A DNA stretch of 64,000 bases, from positions 992,001 through 1,056,000 of the forward strand of contig CAVZZV010000005.1 of NCBI GenBank assembly GCA_963779845.1, in the 5' to 3' direction. Each line of letters begins with the position of its first letter. The first letter of the stretch is position 1. The position numbers were made by a program, and so were the translations under genes. This DNA comes from CAVZZV01 sp963779845. GTDB lineage: Bacteria > Bacteroidota > Bacteroidia > Bacteroidales > GCA-2748055. Positions 56,313 to 64,000 of this stretch are shown here, piece by piece. The notes beneath the pieces were generated by a model. That model ran no database searches and was not told where the DNA came from. It was given only the letters and a program-made list of their open reading frames with translations.

Positions 56313-57347
56313 ATGAATTTCACCGCTAAAACAATCGCAGGTTTTTTGCACGGACAAATAGAAGGCAACGAGGATGTGGAGGTAAACCAAATTTCAAAAA
56401 TAGAGGAAGGAACCCCCGGAAGCTTATCTTTTCTGGCCAATCCTAAATACGAGAAATACCTTTACACCACTAATGCTTCCATCGTCCTGGTAAATAAAGA
56501 CTTCAATCCGGAAAAGGATGTCAGTCCAACCTTAATCCGCGTCGACAACGCCTATCAGGCTTTCGCTTCCCTGCTCGAACTTTATCAGCAATCGAAACCT
56601 GCAAAAAGTGGAATTCATAAACTATCAAGTATTCACGAGGGGGTTTTTCTAGGTGAAAATATATACATAGGCGAATTTACTGTAGTTGGACAAGATGCCC
56701 AGATTGGAAATAATGTTCAGATCTACCCTCAGGTGTATATTGGGGAAAACGTTGAAATTGGTGACGGCACTATAATCTATCCCGGAGTAAAAGTTTACGA
56801 AGGGTGTAAAATCGGAAAAGAATGTATTTTACATTCCGGAGTCGTGATTGGTGCCGATGGATTCGGATTTGCCCCGCAGCAGGACCATAATTATAAAAAA
56901 ATACCACAAATTGGTATAGTTATTCTTGAAGACCAGGTTGAAATCGGAGCCAATACCTGTATAGACCGGGCCACAATGGGAGCCACAGTCATTCATAAAG
57001 GAGTAAAACTCGATAATCTTATTCAGATAGGCCATAATGTCGGGATAGGCGAGAATACCGTAATGGCTGCGCAAACAGGAATCGCCGGCTCAACCAAAAT
57101 AGGAAAAAATTGTATGTTAGGCGCCCAGGTCGGGGTCATTGGCCATATCAATATTGGAAACCAGGTGAAAATAGGAGCTCAATCAGGAGTCATACGGGAT
57201 ACTCCTGATGGAGATATCCTTCAGGGGTCGGCTGCTTTCGGATACAAAGATTTCTGGAAATCCCACGCGGTGTTTATTAAACTGCCTGAAATGAGACGGC
57301 AGCTGAATCAGCTGGAGAGGGAGGTGAATAAGCTAAAGGAAGAATAG
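56313..57347 (+). CDS. lpxD: UDP-3-O-(3-hydroxyacyl)glucosamine N-acyltransferase
   Basis: 344 residues from ATG 56313; a TTG at 56292 would add seven unlikely residues. An N-terminal uridine-binding domain (about 1-100) precedes a left-handed beta-helix of hexapeptide repeats (IGENVEIGDGTIIYPGV and similar) and a C-terminal helix (ELRRQLNQ-type, MRRQLNQLEREVNKL). The catalytic His lies in IQIGHNVGIGENT. Third step of lipid A synthesis. First of the lpxD, lpxC-fabZ, lpxA group. Confidence 0.96.
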   Translation: MNFTAKTIAGFLHGQIEGNEDVEVNQISKIEEGTPGSLSFLANPKYEKYLYTTNASIVLVNKDFNPEKDVSPTLIRVDNAYQAFASLLELYQQSKPAKSGIHKLSSIHEGVFLGENIYIGEFTVVGQDAQIGNNVQIYPQVYIGENVEIGDGTIIYPGVKVYEGCKIGKECILHSGVVIGADGFGFAPQQDHNYKKIPQIGIVILEDQVEIGANTCIDRATMGATVIHKGVKLDNLIQIGHNVGIGENTVMAAQTGIAGSTKIGKNCMLGAQVGVIGHINIGNQVKIGAQSGVIRDTPDGDILQGSAAFGYKDFWKSHAVFIKLPEMRRQLNQLEREVNKLKEE

Positions 57348-57694
57348 TCTTTTAAACTATATAGTCAGGGGAAAAGCAATTAGTCCCGGTCAGCAGTGGC
57401 AGGGGAATGCCGCAGTGTAGAGTATCTTGTCGTGCGTGACCAATTTTTTTTTGCCTGTAAGAGAAGGGGAGGATTTAACCCGAAGTACGATTCATTATGC
57501 CGTTACGACCCACCTCTTGCATTTAAAAGAACTGATGAATTGTCTTCAGGAATCTTTTCGACCAAAATAAATATTGTTCCGTAACCTACTGAATGGATGA
57601 CAAATTACAATCGAACATGAATTTATTCATACTGGTAATTAATCGAATTTTAGTATATTGCGCCCGTTTTTAAAGAATTATCCAATTCGGAATT
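57348..57694. other. Intergenic region lpxD to lpxC-fabZ
   Basis: 347 bases. A short open frame (57396-57584) has no start context, domain or plausible composition and is not called. No confident promoter or terminator was seen, although the gap implies lpxC-fabZ has its own promoter. Confidence 0.4.
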
Positions 57695-59089
57695 ATGGCA
57701 GACAAACAGAAAACTATCAGGAAGCCAGTCACTTTGAAGGGTAAGGGCTTGCATTCTGGCATTGAGGTGGAAATTACATTCAACCCTGCCCCGGCGGGCC
57801 ATGGTTTTGTTTTTCAACGAACAGATCTACCTGGCAAACCTACCATCAAGGCACTGGCCGAAAATGTTACAGAAACTTCAAGAGGAACGACACTGGAAGA
57901 AAATGGTGCCAGCGTAGCCACCATTGAGCATTGTCTTGCCGCTTGTGCCGGCATGGAGCTTGACAACATTCTTTTTGAAATGTCCGGACCTGAGGCACCG
58001 ATTCTCCAGGGAAGTGCAGAAAGTTACGTAAATGCGATTATGGAAGCGGGTATTGAGGAACAGGACGCCGAGAAAATTTATTTTACCCTGTCTGAAAAAG
58101 TAGAATACTACGATGAAAAAAAAGGAATTCACATTATAGCCTATCCCGATGAGCACTTAAGCATAAATGTGCTTATCGATTATAATTCAAAAGTCCTGGG
58201 TAACCAATATGCTACCCTTGATGATTTGAACAAATTCAAAGACGAAATTGCACCCAGCCGTACATTCGTTTTCCTTCACGAGTTGGAGTTCCTCGCTAAA
58301 CATAACCTGATCAAGGGCGGTGATTTGAACAATGCCATTGTGATTATGGACAGACCCGTGAGCCAGGAAGAACTGGATCGTCTGGCTGGTTTATTCAACA
58401 AACCCAAAATAAAGGTAAAACCTGAGGGGGTATTGAACAACATTGACCTCCATTTTCCAAATGAGCCGGCTAGACATAAATTACTTGATCTTATCGGGGA
58501 CCTTTCCCTTATCGGGATGCCTTTTAAAGGAAAAATAATCGCCCAAAGGCCCGGGCATCAGGCTAATAATGAATTTGCCCGGATTCTGCGGCAATTGGCC
58601 AAAAAAGATAAGTTAAGAAGAAACATTCCTAAATATGACGCGAATATCGAACCTCTTCTTGATGTAAATGGAATAAGAAAGATGTTGCCGCACAGGCCTC
58701 CTTTCCTCCTGGTAGATAAAATAATGAGTCGGGATGAAAGGACCGTCATCGGAATAAAAAACGTGACCATGAATGAGCCTTTTTTTGTAGGCCATTTTCC
58801 AGATGAACCGGTAATGCCCGGAGTGCTTATTGTAGAAGCAATGGCTCAGGTTGGGGGATTGCTCGTACTGAATTCGGTACCTGACCCGGAAAATTATCTC
58901 ACCTATTTTCTCAGGATCGATAAAGTTCGTTTTAAACGGAAAGTGGTTCCCGGGGATACCCTCATTTTAAAAATGACCCTGCTGGAACCCATGCGTCGCG
59001 GGATCGCCCTGATGTTTGGGGAATCATACGTTGGCGAACAGCTGGTAACAGAAGGCGAATTAATGGCTCAGATCGTAAAATTTAAATAA
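57695..59089 (+). CDS. lpxC-fabZ: Bifunctional LpxC-FabZ: UDP-3-O-acyl-GlcNAc deacetylase fused to 3-hydroxyacyl-ACP dehydratase
   Basis: 464 residues, a fusion characteristic of Bacteroidota. The N-terminal LpxC (about 1-310) has GKGLHSG, TIEHCLAA (zinc His) and LHFPNEPARHKLLDLIGDL (His, Asp zinc ligands). The C-terminal FabZ (about 320-464) has LPHRPPFLLVDKI and GHFPDEPVMPGVLIVEAMAQ with the catalytic His and Glu. LpxC is the committed zinc-dependent step of lipid A synthesis; FabZ dehydrates 3-hydroxyacyl-ACP, competing for the same acyl precursors. lpxA follows 4 bases later. Confidence 0.97.
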   Translation: MADKQKTIRKPVTLKGKGLHSGIEVEITFNPAPAGHGFVFQRTDLPGKPTIKALAENVTETSRGTTLEENGASVATIEHCLAACAGMELDNILFEMSGPEAPILQGSAESYVNAIMEAGIEEQDAEKIYFTLSEKVEYYDEKKGIHIIAYPDEHLSINVLIDYNSKVLGNQYATLDDLNKFKDEIAPSRTFVFLHELEFLAKHNLIKGGDLNNAIVIMDRPVSQEELDRLAGLFNKPKIKVKPEGVLNNIDLHFPNEPARHKLLDLIGDLSLIGMPFKGKIIAQRPGHQANNEFARILRQLAKKDKLRRNIPKYDANIEPLLDVNGIRKMLPHRPPFLLVDKIMSRDERTVIGIKNVTMNEPFFVGHFPDEPVMPGVLIVEAMAQVGGLLVLNSVPDPENYLTYFLRIDKVRFKRKVVPGDTLILKMTLLEPMRRGIALMFGESYVGEQLVTEGELMAQIVKFK

Positions 59090-59093
59090 AAGC

Positions 59094-59882
59094 ATGACTT
59101 CAAAATTGGTAAATATACACCCCAAGGCACAAATCGGGGAAAACGTGCAGGTCGAACCCTTTGCCACCATCCATGAAGATGTGATTATTGGAGATGGCAC
59201 CTGGATCGGGGCAAATGCGGTGGTCATGAATGGAGCGAGGATCGGTAAAAATTGTCAGATTCATCCTGGGGCAGTCGTTTCAGGCGTCCCCCAGGATTTA
59301 AAATTTAACGGCGAATATTCAACGGTAGAAATCGGGGACAATACAGCGATAAGAGAATACGTAACCATCCACCGTGGTACCAATGCTAAAAATAAAACAC
59401 TTGTCGGCAACAATTGCCTTATCATGGCCTACGCCCATATAGCCCACGACAGCATTATAAAAAATCACTGTATTATGGGCAGCTATGCCGGACTGGCAGG
59501 CGAGGTGGTAATGGACGATTGGGCTATTCTTAGTGCGGGTAGTCTCGTCCATCAATTCGTGCATATAGGCTCTCATGTCATGATCCAGGGGGGAAGTAAA
59601 GTAACTAAAGACGTTCCCCCTTTCAGTCTTGCAGGAAGAGAGCCACTAACCTTTTCAGGAATTAATTCTGTTGGCCTGCGACGAAGAAATTTCCAGAATG
59701 AAACCATCTATGAAATTCAGGAAATATATCGGATCATCTATCAAAAAAACATGAACATTTCAGATGCAATTGATTTTATCGAAGCGAGCCTTCCGGCCAC
59801 CAAAGAAAGAGATGAAATCATCCTGTTCATTAGAAATTCAAAAAGAGGGATTATAAAAGGATATTTTGACGTTAAGGAGTGA
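59094..59882 (+). CDS. lpxA: Acyl-ACP--UDP-N-acetylglucosamine O-acyltransferase
   Basis: 262 residues, first step of lipid A synthesis. A left-handed beta-helix of hexapeptide repeats occupies about 1-190 (IHPKAQIGENVQVEPFATI, IGDNTAIREYVTIHRGT) with the catalytic His region in MAYAHIAHDSII. A C-terminal helical domain (about 195-262) follows. It starts 4 bases after lpxC-fabZ and is surely co-transcribed. Confidence 0.97.
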   Translation: MTSKLVNIHPKAQIGENVQVEPFATIHEDVIIGDGTWIGANAVVMNGARIGKNCQIHPGAVVSGVPQDLKFNGEYSTVEIGDNTAIREYVTIHRGTNAKNKTLVGNNCLIMAYAHIAHDSIIKNHCIMGSYAGLAGEVVMDDWAILSAGSLVHQFVHIGSHVMIQGGSKVTKDVPPFSLAGREPLTFSGINSVGLRRRNFQNETIYEIQEIYRIIYQKNMNISDAIDFIEASLPATKERDEIILFIRNSKRGIIKGYFDVKE

Positions 59883-59908
59883 TAGGTCATGAGACAACTT
59901 ATCATTTG

Positions 59909-60946
59909 TCACCTCTTCAATCCATCCCACCCCTGAGCCGTAAGTGGAAGCAGCGTGCCTTCCCGGGTAACTAAATTAATGCCCTCCTCTTTTTCGGTTA
60001 TATTTCCGATAATGGATATTCCTTCGAGGGAGGATACTTTATCATATTCAGAAAGAGGTACGGTAAATAATAACTCATAGTCCTCTCCTCCATGCAAGGC
60101 ACAAATCAGTGGTTCAATGTGAAATTCCTCTGCGGTCTGAATGGTTTGTGGATGAATGGGTATCTTCTCATGATATATCCTGCAACCCCTGTCTGATTTT
60201 TTGCAAATATGAAGAATTTCTGAGGAAAGGCCATCGGAAACATCGATCATGGAGCTAATAATTACCTCTTTCTCCCTGAGGGATTCGAAAATTTTTCTTC
60301 CGGCCTCTGGTTTTAACTGACGCTCCAGAATATAGTCATAGCCTGAAAGCTCCGGTTGCAGAGAAGGATTGTCCTTATAAACTGTCTTTTCCCGTTCAAG
60401 GACCTGAAGCCCGAGGTAGGCAGCCCCCAGGTTTCCGCTAACACAAACCAGGTCGTTAACTTTGGCCCCGTCTCTATAGCTGATATCTTCTTTTGCCGCA
60501 TCTCCCAATGCTGTAATGCTAATGGCAAGGCCGGTAAGCGAAGATACCGTATCGCCGCCGACGAGATCTACCCCATATTGCTCACAGGCAAGCCTGATTC
60601 CTGAATAAAGTTCTTCCACGGCCTGCACAGAGAATTTTGAGGAGAGAGCGATAGAAACTATTATTTGGCGCGGCTCTGCATTCATGGCATAAACATCCGA
60701 AAGGTTCACGATCACCGCTTTATAACCAAGATGTTTCAGAGGAGTATAAACCAGGTCGAAATGGATGCCCTCCATAAGCATATCGGAGGTAACCACCATA
60801 CACCTTCCACCAGGGTCAAGTACAGCTGCATCATCGCCAATACCGAACAATGTAGAGGCATTATTATTCACAAAATTTTTAGTCAACAGGTCAATTAAGC
60901 TAAATTCACCTAATTCGGATAATGGGGTCGGCTTTTTTGGGGGCAT
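59909..60946 (-). CDS. thiL: Thiamine-monophosphate kinase
   Basis: 345 residues, PurM/AIR-synthase fold. Motifs: FGIGDDAAVLDPG (metal/ATP), VTSDMLMEGIHFD, VNLSDVYAMNAEP, DLVGGDTVSS, IDVSDGLSSEILH and LHGGEDYELLFTV. It makes thiamine diphosphate from thiamine monophosphate with ATP. It is convergent with lpxA. No other thi genes are near. Confidence 0.96.
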   Translation of the reverse strand: MPPKKPTPLSELGEFSLIDLLTKNFVNNNASTLFGIGDDAAVLDPGGRCMVVTSDMLMEGIHFDLVYTPLKHLGYKAVIVNLSDVYAMNAEPRQIIVSIALSSKFSVQAVEELYSGIRLACEQYGVDLVGGDTVSSLTGLAISITALGDAAKEDISYRDGAKVNDLVCVSGNLGAAYLGLQVLEREKTVYKDNPSLQPELSGYDYILERQLKPEAGRKIFESLREKEVIISSMIDVSDGLSSEILHICKKSDRGCRIYHEKIPIHPQTIQTAEEFHIEPLICALHGGEDYELLFTVPLSEYDKVSSLEGISIIGNITEKEEGINLVTREGTLLPLTAQGWDGLKR

Positions 60947-61136
60947 GGAAAAACATTGAAAATATTAATAAACTGAATGGGGAAAATATCACTGATCCTT
61001 TTTAAAGAGCTGGGTACAAATAATATTTTCGCTAAAAATAAAACTTTTTTTCGGAAACATTCGTTGAATGATATAAGATGCTGACATTATCTAATCAACT
61101 GCATCGATTTGTTTAAGTAAATTTTAATATCTCATT

Positions 61137-61955
61137 ATGAAAAATATAATTTCATTCCTGGTGATGATTTGTTTTATGGCAGCCCTTTTTATTTCATCCT
61201 GCGAGAAAGACCAGAATCCCGATGCACCAAAACTTCCACCGGCAAGTTCCCTCATCCTTAGTACGGATAATTTTAACGATCCATCCGATACTCTTGAAAA
61301 GAAATCAACTCAGGGATCGATGATAGCGCATTATTACAACTGGGGACATTCCCTTGGAGTTGTGGCATTTTGGAATACCTATCTTACCATTAACCTGGCT
61401 GTTCCTGTTTTTGCCTACGAGGAAATACTGAAACATACGCCAAAATATCTGGGTGAAAACAGGTGGGAATGGACTGTCGATTTTAATCACCTTAACCAGA
61501 TTTATACTGCCCGTTTGCTGGCCTACCGAATTTCCAATGAAGAGTTCAAAGCTGAAATGTATATCAGCCGCGCTAATGGATTTACTGAATTCAAGTGGTT
61601 TGAGGGAACCATTAGATATGATCGCACCCAGGCTGAATGGTCAATGTTTGAAAGTCCAGACAACAATGCAAAGCTGTTTGATATTGCATGGACCAAAGAC
61701 TGGGAAAAAGATTCTGAAAGTATAATTTATACCTATGTTAAAGCCGGGGCTCCTGAGAAAGATAGCTACATACGATATATTTTTGATCCGGCACTGGGGT
61801 ATAATTCATCCTATGAGGTGAAACTTTCCTCAAATACAACATCCATAGAATGGAACAAGGAAACTCTCGCAGGGCATGTTAAAGATCCCGAAAGATTCAA
61901 AGACAGCTTATGGCACTGCTGGAATGAATCGTTGATGGATGTTGCTTGTCCTTAA
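61137..61955 (+). CDS. Lipoprotein of unknown function
   Basis: 272 residues with a lipoprotein signal (FMAALFISSC, Cys 22) and a short spacer rich in Pro and Asp. The mature domain is beta-rich with many aromatics (YYNWGHSLGVVAFWNTYL, GENRWEWTVDFNHL, FTEFKWFEGTIRYD). I recognise no family. It stands alone with about 190 bases before and 245 after, and ends with a CP dipeptide. Likely anchored in the outer membrane or facing the periplasm. Confidence 0.75.
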   Translation: MKNIISFLVMICFMAALFISSCEKDQNPDAPKLPPASSLILSTDNFNDPSDTLEKKSTQGSMIAHYYNWGHSLGVVAFWNTYLTINLAVPVFAYEEILKHTPKYLGENRWEWTVDFNHLNQIYTARLLAYRISNEEFKAEMYISRANGFTEFKWFEGTIRYDRTQAEWSMFESPDNNAKLFDIAWTKDWEKDSESIIYTYVKAGAPEKDSYIRYIFDPALGYNSSYEVKLSSNTTSIEWNKETLAGHVKDPERFKDSLWHCWNESLMDVACP

Positions 61956-62127
61956 CGACATGTAATTGTGCAATTTTTTAGAGTGACATTTCATGCCAAA
62001 CCCCTTCCATAGAGTGATATGATCAGAACCCTTTTTATCTTTTACCCTTCTTTCCGCAACATTCCTTAATAGACAATGTTATATGAATTGTAATTAGCAA
62101 GGGTTTAATACCCGCCTTTACAATAAA

Positions 62128-62143
62128 TAATTTTGTATATTTG
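62128..62143 (+). promoter_or_regulatory. Two back-to-back -7 boxes before sufB
   Basis: TAATTTTG (62128-62135) is followed immediately by TATATTTG (62136-62143); both match TAnnTTTG. TTTA at 62104, 20 bases upstream of the first, is a weak -33. sufB starts at 62201. Confidence 0.5.
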
Positions 62144-62200
62144 CATCCTATTTTATTTTTATCCTTCTAAGGATTTGATAATTGGTAAAAACACACGGAA

Positions 62201-63646
62201 ATGAATGATCAGGAAAGGATTTTAGAAGATTGGACCCGTGGGGAGTATAAATACGGATTTCATTCAGATATCGAGACTGAAACTATTCCGAAAGGTCTTA
62301 ATGAGGAGGTTGTTAGATTAATCTCTTTTAAAAAAAAGGAACCGGAATGGCTATTGGAATGGAGATTAAAATCCTACCGGGCCTGGGAAAAGATGAAAAT
62401 GCCCCACTGGCCTCAACTTACCCTTCCTGAGATCAATTATCAGGACATTATCTTCTATGCTGCTCCTGTACAAAAGCCAAAATTGGAAAGCCTGGATGAT
62501 GTAGACCCGGAATTATTGGAAACTTTCGAAAAACTTGGCATTCCCCTTAGCGAACAGAAGGCATTGACTGGAGTGGCTGTAGATGCGGTTATGGACAGTG
62601 TTTCCGTTAAAACAACCTTCAGGGAAACCCTCGCCGAGCTGGGAATTATATTCTGTTCTTTTAGCGAGGCGGTCAATAACCACCCCGATCTGGTCAGGAA
62701 GTACCTGGGATCAGTTGTCCCTCATACGGACAATTTCTTTGCTGCATTGAATTCAGCCGTTTTTAGCGATGGTTCATTTTGCTACATTCCCAGAGGGGTA
62801 AGGTGCCCGATGGAACTATCCACCTATTTCAGGATCAATGCCATGAACACAGGTCAGTTTGAAAGAACCCTTCTTATCGCGGAGGAAGGATCTTATGTTA
62901 GCTATCTTGAAGGGTGCACAGCCCCCCAACGAGATGAAAATCAGCTCCATGCAGCTGTAGTTGAACTCGTGGCCATGGATAACGCGGAAATAAAATACTC
63001 AACCGTTCAAAATTGGTATCCTGGTAATAAAGAAGGCAAGGGCGGGATATATAATTTTGTAACAAAGAGAGGAATTTGTAAAGGGGATAATTCAAAAATA
63101 TCCTGGACACAGGTAGAAACAGGCTCCGCCATTACCTGGAAATATCCAAGCTGTATTCTGAGAGGGGATAACTCAGTAGGGGAATTTTATTCGGTAGCGG
63201 TTACAAATAACAAGCAACAGGCCGATACCGGTACTAAAATGATTCATATAGGGAAGAATACCAAGAGCCTGATTATTTCGAAAGGAATAAGTGCCGGAAA
63301 GTCCCAAAATTCATACCGGGGATTGGTCAGGGTGCTCAAAGGGGCGCACAATTCCAGGAATTTTTCCCAATGTGATTCCTTATTGCTTGGCGATAAATGC
63401 GGTGCACATACCTTCCCCTACATCGAGTCCGATAACAAATCGGCTATTATCGAACATGAAGCAACGACTTCAAAAATTGGGGAAGACCAGATATTTTATT
63501 GTAACCAGCGGGGAATAAACACAGAGACTGCCGTTGGGATGATCGTTAACGGATATGCACGCGAAGTCCTGAACAAACTACCAATGGAATTTGCCGTTGA
63601 AGCGCAGAAATTGCTTCAGATTTCTCTGGAAGGAAGTGTGGGGTAA
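62201..63646 (+). CDS. sufB: Fe-S cluster assembly protein SufB
   Basis: 481 residues, scaffold of the SUF system (SufBC2D). Family segments: DWTRGEYKYGFHSDIETE near the start, YIPRGVRCPMELSTYFRIN, YLEGCTAPQRDENQLHAAVVE and CDSLLLGDKCGAHTFPYIE (conserved Cys region), ending EGSVG. It assembles Fe-S clusters, with SufC as ATPase. sufC begins 311 bases later. The codons AGT GTG GGG TAA at its end match the repeat unit of the following array. Confidence 0.97.
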   Translation: MNDQERILEDWTRGEYKYGFHSDIETETIPKGLNEEVVRLISFKKKEPEWLLEWRLKSYRAWEKMKMPHWPQLTLPEINYQDIIFYAAPVQKPKLESLDDVDPELLETFEKLGIPLSEQKALTGVAVDAVMDSVSVKTTFRETLAELGIIFCSFSEAVNNHPDLVRKYLGSVVPHTDNFFAALNSAVFSDGSFCYIPRGVRCPMELSTYFRINAMNTGQFERTLLIAEEGSYVSYLEGCTAPQRDENQLHAAVVELVAMDNAEIKYSTVQNWYPGNKEGKGGIYNFVTKRGICKGDNSKISWTQVETGSAITWKYPSCILRGDNSVGEFYSVAVTNNKQQADTGTKMIHIGKNTKSLIISKGISAGKSQNSYRGLVRVLKGAHNSRNFSQCDSLLLGDKCGAHTFPYIESDNKSAIIEHEATTSKIGEDQIFYCNQRGINTETAVGMIVNGYAREVLNKLPMEFAVEAQKLLQISLEGSVG

Positions 63647-63935
63647 TTAGTTTTGAGTGTGGAGTGAGGAGTGTGGGGTAATTAGTTTTGAGTGGGGAGT
63701 GTGGAGTGTGGGAAAATTAGTTTTGAGTGTGGAGTGTGGAGTGTGGGGTAATTAGTTTTGAGTGTGGAGTGTGGAGTGTGGGAAAATTAGTTTTGAGTGT
63801 GGAGTGTGGAGTGTGGGAAAATTAGTTTTGAGTGTGGAGTGTGGAGTGTGGGAAAATTAGTTTTGAGTGTGGAGTGTGAAGGGTTGAGTGTGGGATAATT
63901 AGTTTTGAGTGTGGAGGGTAGAGTGATAAGTTAAC
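63647..63935 (+). repeat. Tandem array of 35-bp units (7 x 5) between sufB and sufC
   Basis: TTAGTTTTGAG starts at 63647, 63682, 63717, 63752, 63787, 63822, 63857 and 63899: six steps of exactly 35 and one of 42. Each unit contains three or so copies of a 7-mer GAGTGTG, so both 35 and 42 are multiples of seven. Units end GGGTAA or GGAAAA. The last copy decays into GTAGAGTGATAAG. The first unit begins at the base after the sufB stop, and its left context extends into sufB's last codons. Confidence 0.97.
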
Positions 63936-63957
63936 AATAAAAAATGATCAAAATATA

Positions 63958-64000
63958 ATGTTATCAATTCAAAATCTTAAAGTTAGCATTGGGGAAAAAG
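63958..64000 (+). CDS. sufC: SufC ATPase, first 14 codons (cut by window edge)
   Basis: ATG 63958 opens MLSIQNLKVSIGEK, the normal beginning of the SufC ABC ATPase, and runs off the right edge. Its place after sufB supports the name. Only the first strand of the ABC fold is visible. Confidence 0.75.
   Translation, partial: MLSIQNLKVSIGEK

Noticed and set aside
57396..57584. Small open frame between lpxD and lpxC-fabZ
   Set aside because: No promoter box, no recognisable domain and an unlikely composition; treated as intergenic.
57695..59089. lpxC-fabZ fusion as a novelty
   Set aside because: This fusion is well known in Bacteroidota; it is useful for taxonomy but not new.
59883..59908. Terminator between lpxA and thiL
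   Set aside because: GACAA/TTGTC can pair, but the stem is short and interrupted and has no T-run, so it is not called.
63647..63935. CRISPR array or iteron origin
   Set aside because: No spacers, nested 7-base periodicity, and location inside the suf operon; no replication gene or DnaA boxes were seen.

Overview
The window comes from a bacterial chromosome of the phylum Bacteroidota. It most resembles the Bacteroidales/Marinilabiliales side (the order is inference). Supporting signs are a type IX secretion translocon gene (sprA), a PorP/SprF protein, a C-terminal gliding-motility (CHU_C) sorting domain, the lpxC-fabZ fusion, DUF4296 and DUF4837 lipoproteins, an Oar-like TonB receptor, absence of obvious Shine-Dalgarno sequences, and many TAnnTTTG -7 boxes, three of them with a TTG/TTTG element exactly 19 bases upstream. 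The class II (B12) ribonucleotide reductase and a superoxide reductase suggest a life with little or fluctuating oxygen; mqnC points to menaquinone made by the futalosine route.

Layout. 1-9.8 kb: end of nrdJ, a large TonB-dependent receptor, a GumN/TraB protein, the threonine-to-glycine pair kbl and tdh (minus strand), a DUF4296 lipoprotein and an amidohydrolase. 9.8-18.5 kb: aroA, tadA, an 18-copy 39-bp tandem array, aspS, rnhB, a glycosyltransferase, a flippase, a small basic protein and a SiaC-like phosphoprotein. 18.5-20 kb: initiator tRNA, its terminator, and an AT-rich orphan secreted protein. 20-32.6 kb: superoxide reductase, an M23 peptidase, dxr, rseP, tatA, a DUF4837 lipoprotein, a small unknown, mqnC, pepA, pdxA, maeB and ruvA. 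32.6-40.4 kb: the 2450-residue sprA and a frameshifted gcvH. 40.6-49.9 kb: a tightly packed five-gene operon encoding a CHU_C adhesin, PorP/SprF, a PD40/PKD protein, an orphan secreted protein and a propeller sensor with a SpoIIE-type phosphatase. 50-54.8 kb: rimP-nusA-infB (minus strand). 54.9-59.9 kb: an HD phosphohydrolase with lpxD, lpxC-fabZ and lpxA. 59.9-64 kb: thiL, an unknown lipoprotein, sufB, a second tandem array (8 units of 35 bp) and the first codons of sufC.

Most genes are housekeeping. The parts worth a second look are: (i) the 40.6-49.9 kb operon, which appears to link a type IX-type surface complex to a cytoplasmic PP2C phosphatase output, with a SiaC-like candidate partner at 18.1 kb; (ii) two intergenic tandem arrays that both start at the stop codon of the preceding gene and share an opening motif, one lying inside the suf operon; (iii) a one-base frameshift in gcvH; and (iv) a strong promoter plus leader hairpin in front of rimP-nusA-infB.
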